From Sinotaia quadrata (taxonomy: Eukaryota > Mollusca > Gastropoda > Architaenioglossa > Viviparidae): a stretch of DNA of 64,000 nt. This document shows, in pieces, positions 25,168 through 36,625 of the stretch. The notes beneath the pieces are model-generated. The model did no database searches. It had not been told where the DNA came from and saw only the letters and a list, made by a program, of their open reading frames with translations. Both the position numbers and the translations under genes were made by a program. Position 1 is the stretch's first letter. The number at the start of each line of letters is the position of its first letter. The DNA lies in assembly GCA_028829895.1 (NCBI GenBank), contig CM054177.1, positions 45,155,164 through 45,219,163 of the forward strand. Direction: 5' to 3'.

Positions 25168-25870
25168 AATTGGCACTTTTAAAAAAGAAATAATTGAGAC
25201 ATGATTTGACACCACCTTGATACAGATCATGGTGTACAGTCACTACAGTGACGTGACATTAAACCTGAGCTGACAATGCATTGATATAAACATACTGTGC
25301 TACAATGCCTTGTGTTCGAACTCTAATGACAAATAGTTCTACGGAAGACAGAGCATCAGAATAATTTTTGTAAACAAAACATGTTAAAAGAAATCAACAA
25401 CAAAAATCAAAGAAAACCCCAACAATAAAATAACAAGACTGAATTCACGTAGAGACAGTTTTATTGCTTGATTAATGATTATCAACAAGACTTCCACTTT
25501 CCAGGATCTAAGAGTTTATACATGTTATTACTCCCACCCCCATCCTTCATATCAACAGTGATCATCTGCAAACAATTGAGAAAAAGTTTAATCTAAGTAG
25601 GTGAGAAAAATCCTAATGACACAATGAAAAATATAACGAATTGTTACAATAGTGTCTAAGAGTTTTTTCACTTAAGCAACAGTCTGCTCTATACTGCATA
25701 TGCATAGTCATACATACAGAGTGGGCTTAGAATAATACACACAATCAGCACATTCAAAGTCTGTGTGATTGTCATAGAGATATTCCATATGATTGTAATG
25801 AACAACGCCTTTGACAGAAATAGAAATGGTTTGTGTGATAGCATCACACTTCACAGACATGTATGCATGA

Positions 25871-26152
25871 TTCTAAAATGTCTAGTCTATGTTTGTGTGA
25901 CAGTAGCGCTATATGTATGCGTGAGTCTAAAATGTCTAGTCTATGTTTGTGTGACAGTAGCACTATATGTATGCGTGATTCTAAAATGTCTAGTCTATGT
26001 TTTGTGACAGTAGCGCTATATGTATGCGTGATTCTAAAATGTCTAGTTTATGTTTGTGTGACAGTAGCGCTATATGTATGCGTGATTCTAAAATGTCTAG
26101 TTTATGTTTGTGTGAAAGTAGCGCTATATGTATGCACATTTATAAAATGTCT
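25871..26152. repeat. 54-bp tandem repeat (about 5 copies)
   Basis: Units begin TCTAAAATGTCTAGT and carry GTGTGACAGTAGCGCTATAT. One copy is 53 bp long, which shifts the frame. Overlapping plus-strand open frames over this array follow from the repeat. Confidence 0.9.
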
Positions 26153-26400
26153 AGTCTGCGTGCTAATAGCTGTGTTCGGGGCCGTCCTGATGACTTACAG
26201 ATCAGGACTGTTTTAACTGAAAAGCGTACAAAAACTGGAAATATAACATTGAATGAATTAAACACACTAATGCCAAATATTGATGGACTTATTGCAATGA
26301 AGAACTACTGTAGATACAATGCTATTGAAGTAAGTGAAATACATTTTTAAACATTCATAAAAACTGCTCTTCGTGGAGCCCCATAAGTTTCACTCGGCCC

Positions 26401-27046
26401 TACTCAACTCCATACTCTGAATGTCTAAGGACAGCCATACTCAACTCCATACTCTGCATGTCCAAGGAGAGCCCTACTCACTTATATACTCTGCATGTCT
26501 AAGGACAGCCCTACTCACATACTCTGCATGTCAAAGGACGCCCTGCACAACTCCATACTCTGCATGTCAAAGGACGCCCTGCACAACTCCATACTCTGCA
26601 TGTCAAAGGACGCCCTAAACTCCATACTCTGCATGTCAAAGGACGCCCTGCACAACTCCATACTCCGCATGTCAAAGGACGCCCTGCACAACTCCATACT
26701 CTGCATGTCAAAGGACGCCCTGCACAACTCCATACTCTGCATGTCAAAGGACGCCCTGCACAACTCCATACTCTGCATGTCAAAGGACGCCCTGCACAAC
26801 TCCATACTCTGCATGTCAAAGGACGCCCTGCACAACTCCATACTCTGCATGTCAAAGGACGCCCTGCACAACTCCATACTCTGCATGTCAAAGGACGCCC
26901 TGCACAACTCCATACTCTGCATGTCAAAGGACGGCCTGCACAACTCCATACTCTGCATGTCAAAGGACGCCCTGCACAACTCCATACTCTGCATGTCAAA
27001 GGACGCCCTACTCAACTCCATACTCTGCATGTCAAAGGACGGCCCT
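26401..27046. repeat. 36-bp tandem repeat (about 17-18 copies)
   Basis: The unit holds CATGTCAAAGGACGCCCTGC and ACAACTCCATACTCTG. The left copies are diverged and of uneven length; the middle copies are almost identical. Because 36 is a multiple of three, one plus-strand frame (26495-27082) and two minus-strand frames stay open with a 12-residue period. The plus-strand period is MSKDALHNSILC. The long frames are most simply explained by the repeat. Confidence 0.95.
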
Positions 27047-27652
27047 GTTTATTCTGCACTAGGATCACGATTACTCAAATGAGGCAGAGTTATTTAGATA
27101 GTTACAGATAAAATTAAATGGATAATACACATAAAACACATCATTCTGTTTATGTGTCTGTGCAAATATCGAACTAGCCATTACTATTAGATTAGAAAAT
27201 CGGTATATATCAGTTGATTGATTTACAATGACTTTCTATGTATGATAGATTCAAAATCGGATGTAAAACATGACTTCATTTTAGTATTGTTGAACTAGGA
27301 ACTTAAAAAAGAAAATTGCTCTGATAGTTTAAGCCATTCTACTATCAATTTAGATTGGAGTAGATTATGTGTCTCTGTAGATAATATCTTGATTTCTGAA
27401 GAAAAATACTAGGGATACTGCAAAGTTACATATTAAATCAGTGCAGACTAAATCAAACAAAATAATGCTTTGTTATTGAAACAAAGACAAAACAACAAAC
27501 ACCTCGTCTGGGCTGTGCTGGATCTACTTCTAGTTAACAGACCTTTGCACAATAAGAGACAAATAAAGGCAAAATTTGTGAAATATGGAGGCAAAGGCAA
27601 AAGCGGCAAAAAATAAAATAAATTAACATTAGAGTGTCTGCCTGCTTGTAAG
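27047..27652. other. Interval between the 36-bp array and the TPR-TIR gene
   Basis: AT-rich, no coding sign. It should contain the 3' UTR of the minus-strand TPR-TIR gene. I found no clear AATAAA in the minus direction close to the stop codon. Confidence 0.45.
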
Positions 27653-30600
27653 TCATTTTACATCTATTTCTCTGCCTAGCATCATGCAGAACAAGTCGTA
27701 TATAGCCTCGATCTCGTCCACAGAATAACGGTACTGCGGAGAGGGTGTAGCCGAAGAAGGGCTTTGCTGGCATCTGTCCAGAAGAATTCTGGGAAATTCT
27801 TTGCAGCGCGAGGTTCTCAGTGCTCGTGGAGGTCTTGCACCTCCAGCATTGAGGACAACCATTTCTTGACTTCTGGAATCTGCTTCGGTCAGTGCAGCTA
27901 CCGTGTGCCCCAGGTATACTGAGATGAACTCTGGAGACAGTTTCTGGTCGCCAGTCAGAACCACCAGCACCTGGGACATGTAAATGAAGTCGACCACACC
28001 CATCTCTTGTAACGAGCCGGGCGGAACGTCGTCATCCATGCATGTCACCTCCAAACCGCACACATCGCGGAAAATGCTTTTAACCCCACCAGCAATTCTC
28101 AGGATCTCAGGGTCATCCGGGTCATGCAGAATCATCACTTGCCACCCTGCTTCGATTCCATACTCGTCTTCGATGTCACCTGTGCAAGAAAGTGCTTCTC
28201 TGGGATACACGAACTCGAACGCCCAGCGAAAGTATCTTTTAGCCATCCCATCATTGATCTGAAACTTAATAGCTGTATTCAGACTCAAGAATCTTCCTAT
28301 GTCATCGCCTGACATATCAGCAATGACTCTTGCTGACTCTAAAAGCTTTTTCTTGGCAGCCGTAACGTACGTCTGAAGAGGGAGGTCTGGGTTCTTGAAA
28401 TGGTGGCCCATGCAAGACATTATGTTGAGAAACGAAACTGCATCGTCTAGTTGGCCATTTTTGACGTAGCAGTCCAACTTCAACTCCAAAAACTCAGGAT
28501 TGATTGCGTCACTATCATCGTAGAGCGAGATGTCATTTAGAAGCTCAAGGGATTTGGCGTAGTCACCTACCTTGTGCAAAAGTTTGGCTTCTTCCGCCTG
28601 CCGGTTGATTTCAATATCAGGATCATTTCTTATGATGTTTCTTAGGGTACGAAATGAGTAACCTTTCTGTCGAAGGGAATCCTTGAATTTTGGAATGCTA
28701 GCACACGCCTGACTGGTTATTGTTAAGGACATGGTTAAGCACGCTATACCATACTTTTTTAATGCTAACTTGTCTTCTTGCTGGCTTTCACTGAGCTTCA
28801 AATAGATTTTCCCACACTGCTCGTAAGCTTTGGCACTGTCCCAAGGACTAGATTGCGTAGGAATTTGTCCGAGATTGCATAAGTAGTGCTGCAGGGCTTC
28901 ATCGTATTCACCCAAATGTTCATATATGAACCCCAGATCCTGATGCGCCGAAGGGTTTTCTCCGTGTGCTACTTCTAAAGATTTTTCAAAGGACTTAATG
29001 GCTAGCTGTACATCTTTGTTCCGTTTTCTGAATGACCTGTTATTAGAGGCTTTCTTCATGTAGGCCAACCCAAGCTGATGGTAGATTTTGACTGAGCCTC
29101 TGATGCGTACTGCTCTTTCCAACAGCTGTATCGCCAGCTCAAACTGACGAACATTACGAAAGAAACAACCGCTATATGTGAGGACCATCACGTTGTTTGG
29201 GGCCAGATCTTGAGCCTCTCTATAAAGGTCTTTGGCTTGAATGTGTGGTGCTTTCACTTTCAGAGCTTTTATGATATCTGGAGCTTTGACGCCAAAGAGA
29301 TAGCCTAGTTCTGCAGCTGCCTGAGCCCTAATTTCATTGGTCGCTGTCTTCGAGTTCTTTATTTCTTGAAAAAGGTCAAAAGCTTTAATGGCTTTGGCTA
29401 CAACATCTTCAGAGCTGGACACGTGAATCAGTCTATGATTTAATGATGTGCATCGCTTCAAGCACAACGCCAAACCATATTTCCAATCCAACTCGCTAGG
29501 CCTCTCTTGGACCACCTGCTCAAAAACCTCTACAGCAAGGAGGTAGTACTTTAACCCCATTCTCGAGTAGCAATGAGCCAGCTCTGCTTTGCCTTCCAGG
29601 ACTTTGGCACTGAAGTCGCAACTGTGATTCGCTATTTGCTGAAGAAGTTTCAACTGTTCTTCAGCATCAGGAAAAACTCTTCTCTCCCAATGAAAAATGG
29701 CCATGTGTGCATGAGAGACCAGATTGTTTGGGTCGAGCTGGTTAAGCACATGCTGTGTCTCATCGAAAGCCTCTTTATAATCGCCGAGAAGGAAGCTAGA
29801 GAAGGCAATTAGATTTGCTGCCCGGGCTTCCTCCATGACTGTCGCCAGACCTTCTGACCTCTCGGCTTTCATTTTATCCCTAATGCTTCTCCATTTCCCT
29901 GAGGGGAGCTTGTTGTATGCCTCCAGTTGAAACAAGTTTGGGAAGGGTTCCAGCTTTTCACGCCAAGCTGTGAGCTGCTGCTTGTCGTTCAGAAAAGCAT
30001 GAGAAGCTTTCCTGTCTGCAATCATCATCATCATCATCGACATCATCACAATAACAGTAGCAACAGACAGCATCACTATACCAGCATCATATGATGATAA
30101 TGATAATAATATTGATAATGATAACATTCCACTAATTCTATTACCACAGTATTACTTATAGTTAACATTGTAACTATTATACATTACTACTACAAGTTAA
30201 CACTATAGCAATTATACAATACTACTGCTAGTAATTAATAAATCACAAAAAGAGTTTATTGGGTGTGTGAACGATAATTGTGTTGCACTACATGCCATCG
30301 TTTGAATGTAGGATATTTTTAAGTATGCGATTCTAAAGGGGAATAACTAGAATTATAGTTGAAGAGTAATTGGCTCTACACAGATTGCATGAGCAGCCAT
30401 CGTGGAATAAACTACATAGGCCCAATTACGATTGCTATCTGGGCTACTATTAGTATACATTATAACTATACAATACAATTACCAGTTCTAGCTAATATAA
30501 CTATAATACTACTAGTAGTTAACATGATAATATTATACAATACTATTACTAATTAACACTGAACTATTATTATTGTTATTAGGTCTACAATACTAATGCT

Positions 30601-31401
30601 GCTGCTATTTTAAAAGTGTAAATAGTGTTTTCTAAAACCCTTACCAAACAATTTTCTATTAAACCCTGTAACCAATTAAGAACAAGCAATCGAATAAACT
30701 CCACTTAAAAGATATATGTACATATTAAAAAGTTGCACCCCTGAAAACACCGCAAATCATGTGATCTTGAATTCTAAATATTCTGACCTCGCGCCATTGG
30801 GCCCTATGAGAAATTATTGGCTATTCTGAAAAAAACAAAAAATGAAATGTTATGGGCATGTCACACGATCAACAGGGTTTGCCAAGACAATCATGCAAGG
30901 AACTGTGCAAGGAAGGCGAAGGAGAGGAAGACCAGAAAAGATGGGAGGATAATATCTCAGAGAGGACAGGACTGAAGCTGAGCGATACAGTAAAATTATC
31001 AGAGAAAAGAATGGAATGGAGGAAGCTGGTTGTCAGGTCATCAGTGGTGCCCCAACGGTCGGCAGGACTAATAGATAGATAGATAGATAGATACATACAT
31101 AGATAGATAGATATACAAGAAAACAGGCAAAAGTTTAGTACAACTGTACAAACCAGAAAACTAATCTAAATAAATGCCTATATACAAAATTGCCATAAAC
31201 TAACTTAGGTAAACAAAAATATGAACCATGATTATCACAATTTGAAAATATATTGCTATTAATATCCCCCCAAACAAAAATGGTGGGTATTTTTTGTTAC
31301 TTTATTATAATTCAACTGCAATAGTGAAATTTGAAATTTAAAAAAGTATAAAACTTACTTTTGCCAGTTGTCATGTTCCCGAATTTCTGGTTAGCATCCA
31401 T
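27653..31401 (-). CDS. IFIT-like TPR protein with C-terminal TIR-like domain
   Basis: Two coding exons: 31401-31359 (MDANQKFGNMTTGK plus one base, donor GTAAGT) and 30015-27653 (acceptor TTGCAG, stop at 27653). The phase-1 join gives 801 aa. Residues about 75-550 are tetratricopeptide repeats. Clear ones are NLIAFSSFLLGDYKEAF near 82, the pair near 290-360 and HQDLGFIYEHLGEYDEALQHY near 375. Spacing and a basic insertion after YHQLGLAYMKK resemble vertebrate IFIT proteins (interferon-induced RNA sensors) or TTC22; this is inference. Residues about 638-760 look like a TIR fold: box-1-like VMILHDPDD, a BB-loop-like DDDVPPG at 675-681, then strand QVLVVLTGD and strand EMVVLNA. No transmembrane segment is seen, so it is probably cytosolic. 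Reading the long exon upstream to an ATG at 30127 adds a Met-rich false start that is really intron CAT-repeat. An innate-immune adaptor or effector role is plausible but unproven. Confidence 0.85.
30019..30060. repeat. CAT-rich trinucleotide tract at an intron-exon border
   Basis: An imperfect ATC/CAT trinucleotide run directly upstream (minus strand) of the second coding exon of the TPR-TIR gene. Read in frame it mimics a poly-Met N-terminus. Confidence 0.8.
30842..31070 (+). mobile_element. 3' end of a non-LTR retrotransposon
   Basis: The C-terminal part of a LINE reverse-transcriptase frame: a basic RRRRGRPEK-like stretch near 30910-30940 in one frame, then RWEDNISERTGL and MEWRKLVVRSSVVPQR in another frame (30930-31080). 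One frameshift separates them. The coding end runs straight into a GATA microsatellite tail. It lies in intron 1 of the TPR-TIR gene, antisense to it. It is a 5'-truncated, dead copy and appears to be a different family from the LINE at 2190-5190, whose 3' end differs. Confidence 0.8.
31071..31113. repeat. (GATA)n microsatellite
   Basis: About 10 units of GATA with two ACAT variants, forming the 3' tail of the LINE fragment. Confidence 0.92.
31359..31401 (-). CDS. First coding exon of the TPR-TIR gene
   Basis: A 43-bp exon coding 14 residues plus one base, from ATG at 31401 to a perfect GTAAGT donor. It is too short to be found by open-frame searches. Its phase matches the acceptor at 30016-30018, and together they give a sensible N-terminus with no poly-Met stretch. 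The choice of this exon is inference from splice signals and phase. Confidence 0.7.
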
Positions 31402-31579
31402 TATATTTTATGACAGTGCACCGAATTCGCTTTGAATTTACCTATAATGTAAAACAATGAAGGAAAGAGAAAGTGGTTTAGTTTCTTGCCGCCTGACTCA
31501 GTCATGAAATCAGTCAAGCGTTTTGGAGTGGATGAAAATAAATAAACGGCATTAACAATGCACACTATATACACTGTGT

Positions 31580-32035
31580 CAAATGCAATCACTCAAAGGG
31601 CCCCTCTTAGATTTACGTCACATGCAATCACTGTAGGGTTTCATTTTAGGCCAGTATCAAATGTAATTAGGGTCTGTCTTATACCTATGTCATGCAATCA
31701 CTGTAGGAGTCCATCTTATGCCTGAATCAACTGCAATTACTATAGGGATCTCTCTCAGGCCTGTGTCACATCCAATTACTATAGAAGGCTCTCTTAGGCC
31801 TGTGTCACATGAAATTAATGTAGGGTCTCTTTTAGACCTGTATCAAATGCAATTAATATTGGTGTCTTTCAGGTTTGTGTCACATGCAAGCACTGTTGGA
31901 GACTCTCTTAGGCCTGTGCCAAATGCAATTACTACAGGGGTCTCTCTTAGGCCTGTATCGCATACAATTAATATAGGGTGTCTTTTAGGCCTGTGTCAAA
32001 TGTGATTACTATAGAGGTCTCTCTTAAGCCTGTAT
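31580..32035. repeat. 39-bp tandem repeat (about 12 diverged copies)
   Basis: Units run CAAATGCAATTACTATAGGG, then TCTCTCTTAGGCCTGTGT, with length variants of 33-39 bp. The array begins about 180 bp upstream of the TPR-TIR start codon. A plus-strand open frame (31718-32005) with 13-residue periodicity is a by-product. Confidence 0.9.
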
Positions 32036-35000
32036 ATAATACAATCACCACTTCATGCAGACTTTCTTCTGTATCATCTTTTATTAGAACTGCAAAGCCT
32101 ATTTATGGCCATAATTATAAGGTCACTATTATCACAAAATCTAGGAGCTAATGAATTTTAAAACATGAAGAACAGAGGATGTACAGAGGTATCTTAGTTT
32201 TTATGTCTTCGTCACGCATGGGGTTATTTTAAATCTAAATCTATTACTACGAAATGTAAAATATATTACTAACCGTGACGAGAGCGCAAATTTTTATAAT
32301 CCATTGTTTTCTACCGTTCATCATAGGGAAATGTACGAAATGATAAAGTTGGACATCTGAATTTTACAACAGCACAAACAGGAACACAACATAACGCCAT
32401 GACAATCACTTCTTATAAGTGAAACATTCAATGTAGTCTTCGCAAAGCGTTAACAAATGAGCCAGAAAGAGCCCGACCTCCATGATCCGAAAGATCATCC
32501 GCATGCATAGTTCTCCTCTTTGGATTTTACTCGTAAATCTAACGTCTTTTTAACCAGCTTAATCTCTTCACCGAGCAGGAGGTGCAAAACATTTGATTTG
32601 ATTTCATATAACCGAATACGATTAACAGCAATGTACGTGCAACATATTATTAATAACCACGTGACGCTGGCATCACTTACGTAATGGTTATTATTATTAT
32701 TAATTAATCATCCATAACTAATTACAAGTGATGAGAATCTTCATTTGTTATTAATAATTCTCCAGCAGACACCACTCGTCCCTCTCACTTGGCAGCGGGT
32801 GCTGTAAACGTTTTATCTCCTTCACAACATTAAAGACAAACATTTACCATCAAACATTTCCAGAGCTAGAAAATTCTTTCTAAAGGAGAAGATAAATCCG
32901 TCTTTTAATCTATATTTAGCGAGCCCCCATCCACCCACTTTCTTCTCCAACATAAAGCTATCAATACGTGTAAGAAGGTCAATAAATTTATTAAATCAAC
33001 AATCAAATATACATACAACAAATACAATTAAAAAGATTACCTGACATCAATATTTTCATGAAACCACATTTGAATAATTTTAATACTTATACAGTCCTAT
33101 ATCCTAAAACACAATTCAGCAGATTAGTGTCAATACAAATTATGGGATAGTTCTTATCAGAGAACAGAAATGGAGTTATAGAGATTATAGCGATCATAGT
33201 TTGTACATAACCTTGTCTAGGTGAAGCGACAATAGTCTTTGCATGCTTTCATAACAAAGTCACAAAGGAATTGTCAGTTTCACGTTTCCCCTGCACAGAG
33301 TAGAACACTGACGAGTCACTATTCTCTTGAAGCTAACGTGGGTACTCTGCTGTATTAGCTCCCTCAAGCAGAGCAACAATTGTAGCAATTTCCAGTAACT
33401 TCCTTGTACCAGAAATTCCATGATTTAGTCAGCATACTTTGCCACCATGTATCAACAGAGTGCAATGTACCCCTACACTTACACATTGGGGGTAGATTCT
33501 TCTCAAATCTATCATGGTCATAGCAGTTTACTGGGAGATTCCAGTAAAACAGAAGAAAGGCTGCTTTTCCCCTGTAAAATATAATCAGGGAACAAACTCT
33601 ATGTTTCCAGTTTATTCATTTCTAACTCCATTCTTTATTACATTCAAGTCTCAATTTATAGTTTCCTGCAACAGTATTTATTAGCTTGATACACGTCTAC
33701 AGCATAATAAATACAACATAATAGTTTACGAACAGGTTCACTAGAAACAATGTCAAGTGCTTAGCATACTACATATGAGCATCTTCGATCACAATTTGTA
33801 GAAATAATAGTCTACTTACATAATACATCTCTTCGTAAAATCAAGTATAACATATCAATAGAAAATGCATAAAATATTTCTAGTTCCATTCTCTCTCAAT
33901 CAGTCAGTTAACTCACCATTAAGTTAATGACCACCTTTCATGACCGTACATCTTGCCACTCCAAATTCAAAGTGATCAGTTACAGAATTCTTTACAGCAT
34001 TGCAAACTTTTGATATCAGACTTTGGCTAGTTTCATTCTTGTAAATCCTAATCATTGAATAATAAAAACTACTCATCGACCTAAAACCGGTTTAGATTAC
34101 ATCAGCAAGTTTCTAGCATATTCTTTACCTGAGTTGTTTACTTCCTAAAAATATCGCCATAAGCAGTGCCCAAGGTCAGGTCACTTTGACATTTAACAAT
34201 TTATATAATTAATGTTTGATGCTCGGAATTCATTGCTGCCTAATTACGTCTTAGAATTAAGAGATATTTAATTTTTCACACTCTGTACTGACGTAAAGGG
34301 GGTAGTTCCAACTCACACTCAGTTAGAGCACAGGGCTTTGACAATGGACAGTAAGAGCCTTTGCAGCTAGTCTGCTTAAATGCAATCCAGAGTGGAGACA
34401 GCTGAGACTGCTGAGAGAGTGTGGAGGGGATGAAGTACCTAGTGGCTTGCTTTGTAGAAGACAGTCCCTGGTTGGAAATATTTAGGGTGCCACACAGATG
34501 TGAACAGGTGTAAAAAAGGTGTAGATGGATGATTCCGGTCCATTGAGGTGTGAGTTGATAAATACTCCATCAAGCCTCGTTGCAAACACTTGCGACAATT
34601 TCTCAAAGTCCGGTTCTGAAGGTGATCATTAGCATTGATAAGACATCTGGTTGATAATGTACGAATGGACTTAGAAAACAATTATTGTTTATGAATTTTG
34701 ATTGATGTATGTTAGAATTTTTTATATGCCTCATTAATATGTATAGTTCATGTTAGAAAATTATGTATTGATGAATGAAGTGTATAAGGGGCTAAACAAT
34801 TCTCTTGCAGATAAATTGTAAGTTTAATGATTGGTGAGAGAACTAAAAGAGAATGGAAGAATTATGAATTACTACGCCCCCATGTTATTGCAGTGGGCGT
34901 GCCTTCAAACTCCAACTTCAAGTTCAACCTTCAGGGTTCAACTTCTACATTCAATCTTCAGTTGTCCGAGTTCTTCAATTTGATGCAGGGTTCCATCTTC

Positions 35001-36380
35001 AATCTTCAATGAGATTCAGGCTTCAGGCTTCATCCAGTCATTCTTGTTACAGCAAAGGCTCTACGACGTGTGTTGCGTCTTGGTGAGGCTTCGGTATTCT
35101 GCAGACCACGATCTACCATGGAATCCCAGGATGGTGTGAGACTGAGAAACGACCGCCACTGCCGTTCTGAGTCCAGACGATCCCATTGTGCTCAACCAAC
35201 TATGGAACGAGAGGAAAGGGGACATCGGCATCGTGTTGACAACAAATCTCTCCATATCTTTTCTACGACGCTGCATTTACGATTCAGGTTATGAACACAA
35301 TCTACTATATTAACTAATTTCTCCTTCTCTTCAATCTAATGAAAAATCGTAACTCTGGTTAGAGATTGTTCCTCAGGCAGACATTGTAGAAATATCGATT
35401 ATCTAGATTAGAGTATCAGATGTCGGACATTTAAATACGTGAACTGTTTCCAAACTTATTTTGTATTTTGTGATATAGATATTATTTTATAATAAATCTT
35501 TTATCTTTTATTATATCATTCTTACACGTGCATTGACGCATGCCTGGAGTAGTTAGTGGGGGATTGAGGTTCGGGAGCTATTGTTTGAATGAAAGTTAAT
35601 CAATGTTGTGATTTTAGATTATTCCTTAAGTAAGAAATTCCACCTATGAATAGATGTTATGTACCGGTGGTGTGTAAGCTTATAGTGGTATGTGAGTAGG
35701 AAATTCATGTTAGGAAACGAATCCTAAATGTAATCACTGATAAGCGATTATGGTTATTAATGATAAACCAATTCATAAGTAATAACGCATAATAGAGATT
35801 AACGTACCACGCGCGTCACACAATGAGGTCTAGAAACAGGGATAGGCAAATTTACTCTGCCACATTAACAATTATAGAAAATGAAAAAATGAACTAGAAT
35901 GTAAAATTTAAAAGGCGTAGGTGTCATTTACCCTCAGAGGACATAAACCCTTACAGCATTTGTTTTGTAACCAAAAGTAGTACAGCTTGCTATTTATTAC
36001 GTTCACACATATGTACATTATCGGGCTATGGTGAGAAATCGACACACAAACAGGTTCTTATGAAAATATCAAGCAGCTGAAAACACAGCAAGAATTATCG
36101 AGATCTGGCGAAAGTAAAGGGATAAATGAACGTTTGTTCGTACCTGCACATGACAACGACCTCAGGACCAGTTGATTTTGCAGCACGTTTGTGATTAGAT
36201 ACAATAAATCGAAAGTAAAACAGTTTCAAAACAGCCGACTTTGTGAGATCTCTGACAGACTATTAATAGAGCTGATAAGCAAATGACTGTACATGGATTA
36301 TTTTACAAAGCATACTTAGTTTGCGTCTGGGGCATGGCAGTTTGCACATTGGTAACAGAAAGAGGATGGGGTCACAACAA
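32036..36380. other. Long interval without a supported gene
   Basis: Mostly AT-rich unique sequence. A subregion of about 34.8-35.5 kb is different. It has TTCAA-rich simple sequence (34910-35030), a GC-richer block (35060-35290) open on both strands, and an AATAAA followed by T-rich sequence near 35490-35520. It could be a decayed retroelement or solo LTR, but I found no convincing ends or target duplication. The 5' UTR or promoter of the TPR-TIR gene could also reach into the left part. Confidence 0.4.
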
Positions 36381-36625
36381 CGCGACAAAGCCAACACTCG
36401 TGGTCATTGTAGTAAACACGACAAAGCCAACACTTGTCATTGCAACAAACGCATAAAGCCAACACTCGTTGTCATTGTAGTAAACGCGACAAAGCCAACA
36501 CTCGTTGTCATTGTAGTAAACACGATAAAGCCACCACTCGTCATTGTAGTAAACACGATAAAGCCACCACTCGTTGTCATTGTAGTAAACACGATAAAGC
36601 CACCACTCGTCATTGTACTAAACAC
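36381..36625. repeat. 36/33-bp tandem repeat (7 copies)
   Basis: Units start CGCGACAAAGCCAACACTCG or CACGATAAAGCCACCACTCG and end CATTGTAGTAAA. Lengths alternate between 36 and 33 bp through presence or absence of one TTG triplet; open frames on both strands follow from this. Confidence 0.92.

Noticed and set aside
25200..25330. Possible tRNA or SINE (GTTCGAACTC at about 25314)
   Set aside because: The T-loop-like word is present but no convincing A box, stem or closing acceptor sequence could be found.
26511..27030. Two minus-strand frames of about 160-170 codons
   Set aside because: By-products of the 36-bp array; no non-repeat extension or coding signal.
23397..27046. CRISPR-like repeat arrays
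   Set aside because: Repeats are directly adjacent without unique spacers, in a eukaryotic genome; these are tandem satellites.
30016..30127. Poly-Met N-terminal extension of the TPR-TIR protein
   Set aside because: It is an intronic CAT tract ending in a good TTGCAG acceptor; an upstream exon in matching phase gives a better start.
35061..35294. Overlapping frames on both strands
   Set aside because: Open on both strands in a compositionally odd block; no motif on either, so more likely part of a decayed repeat.
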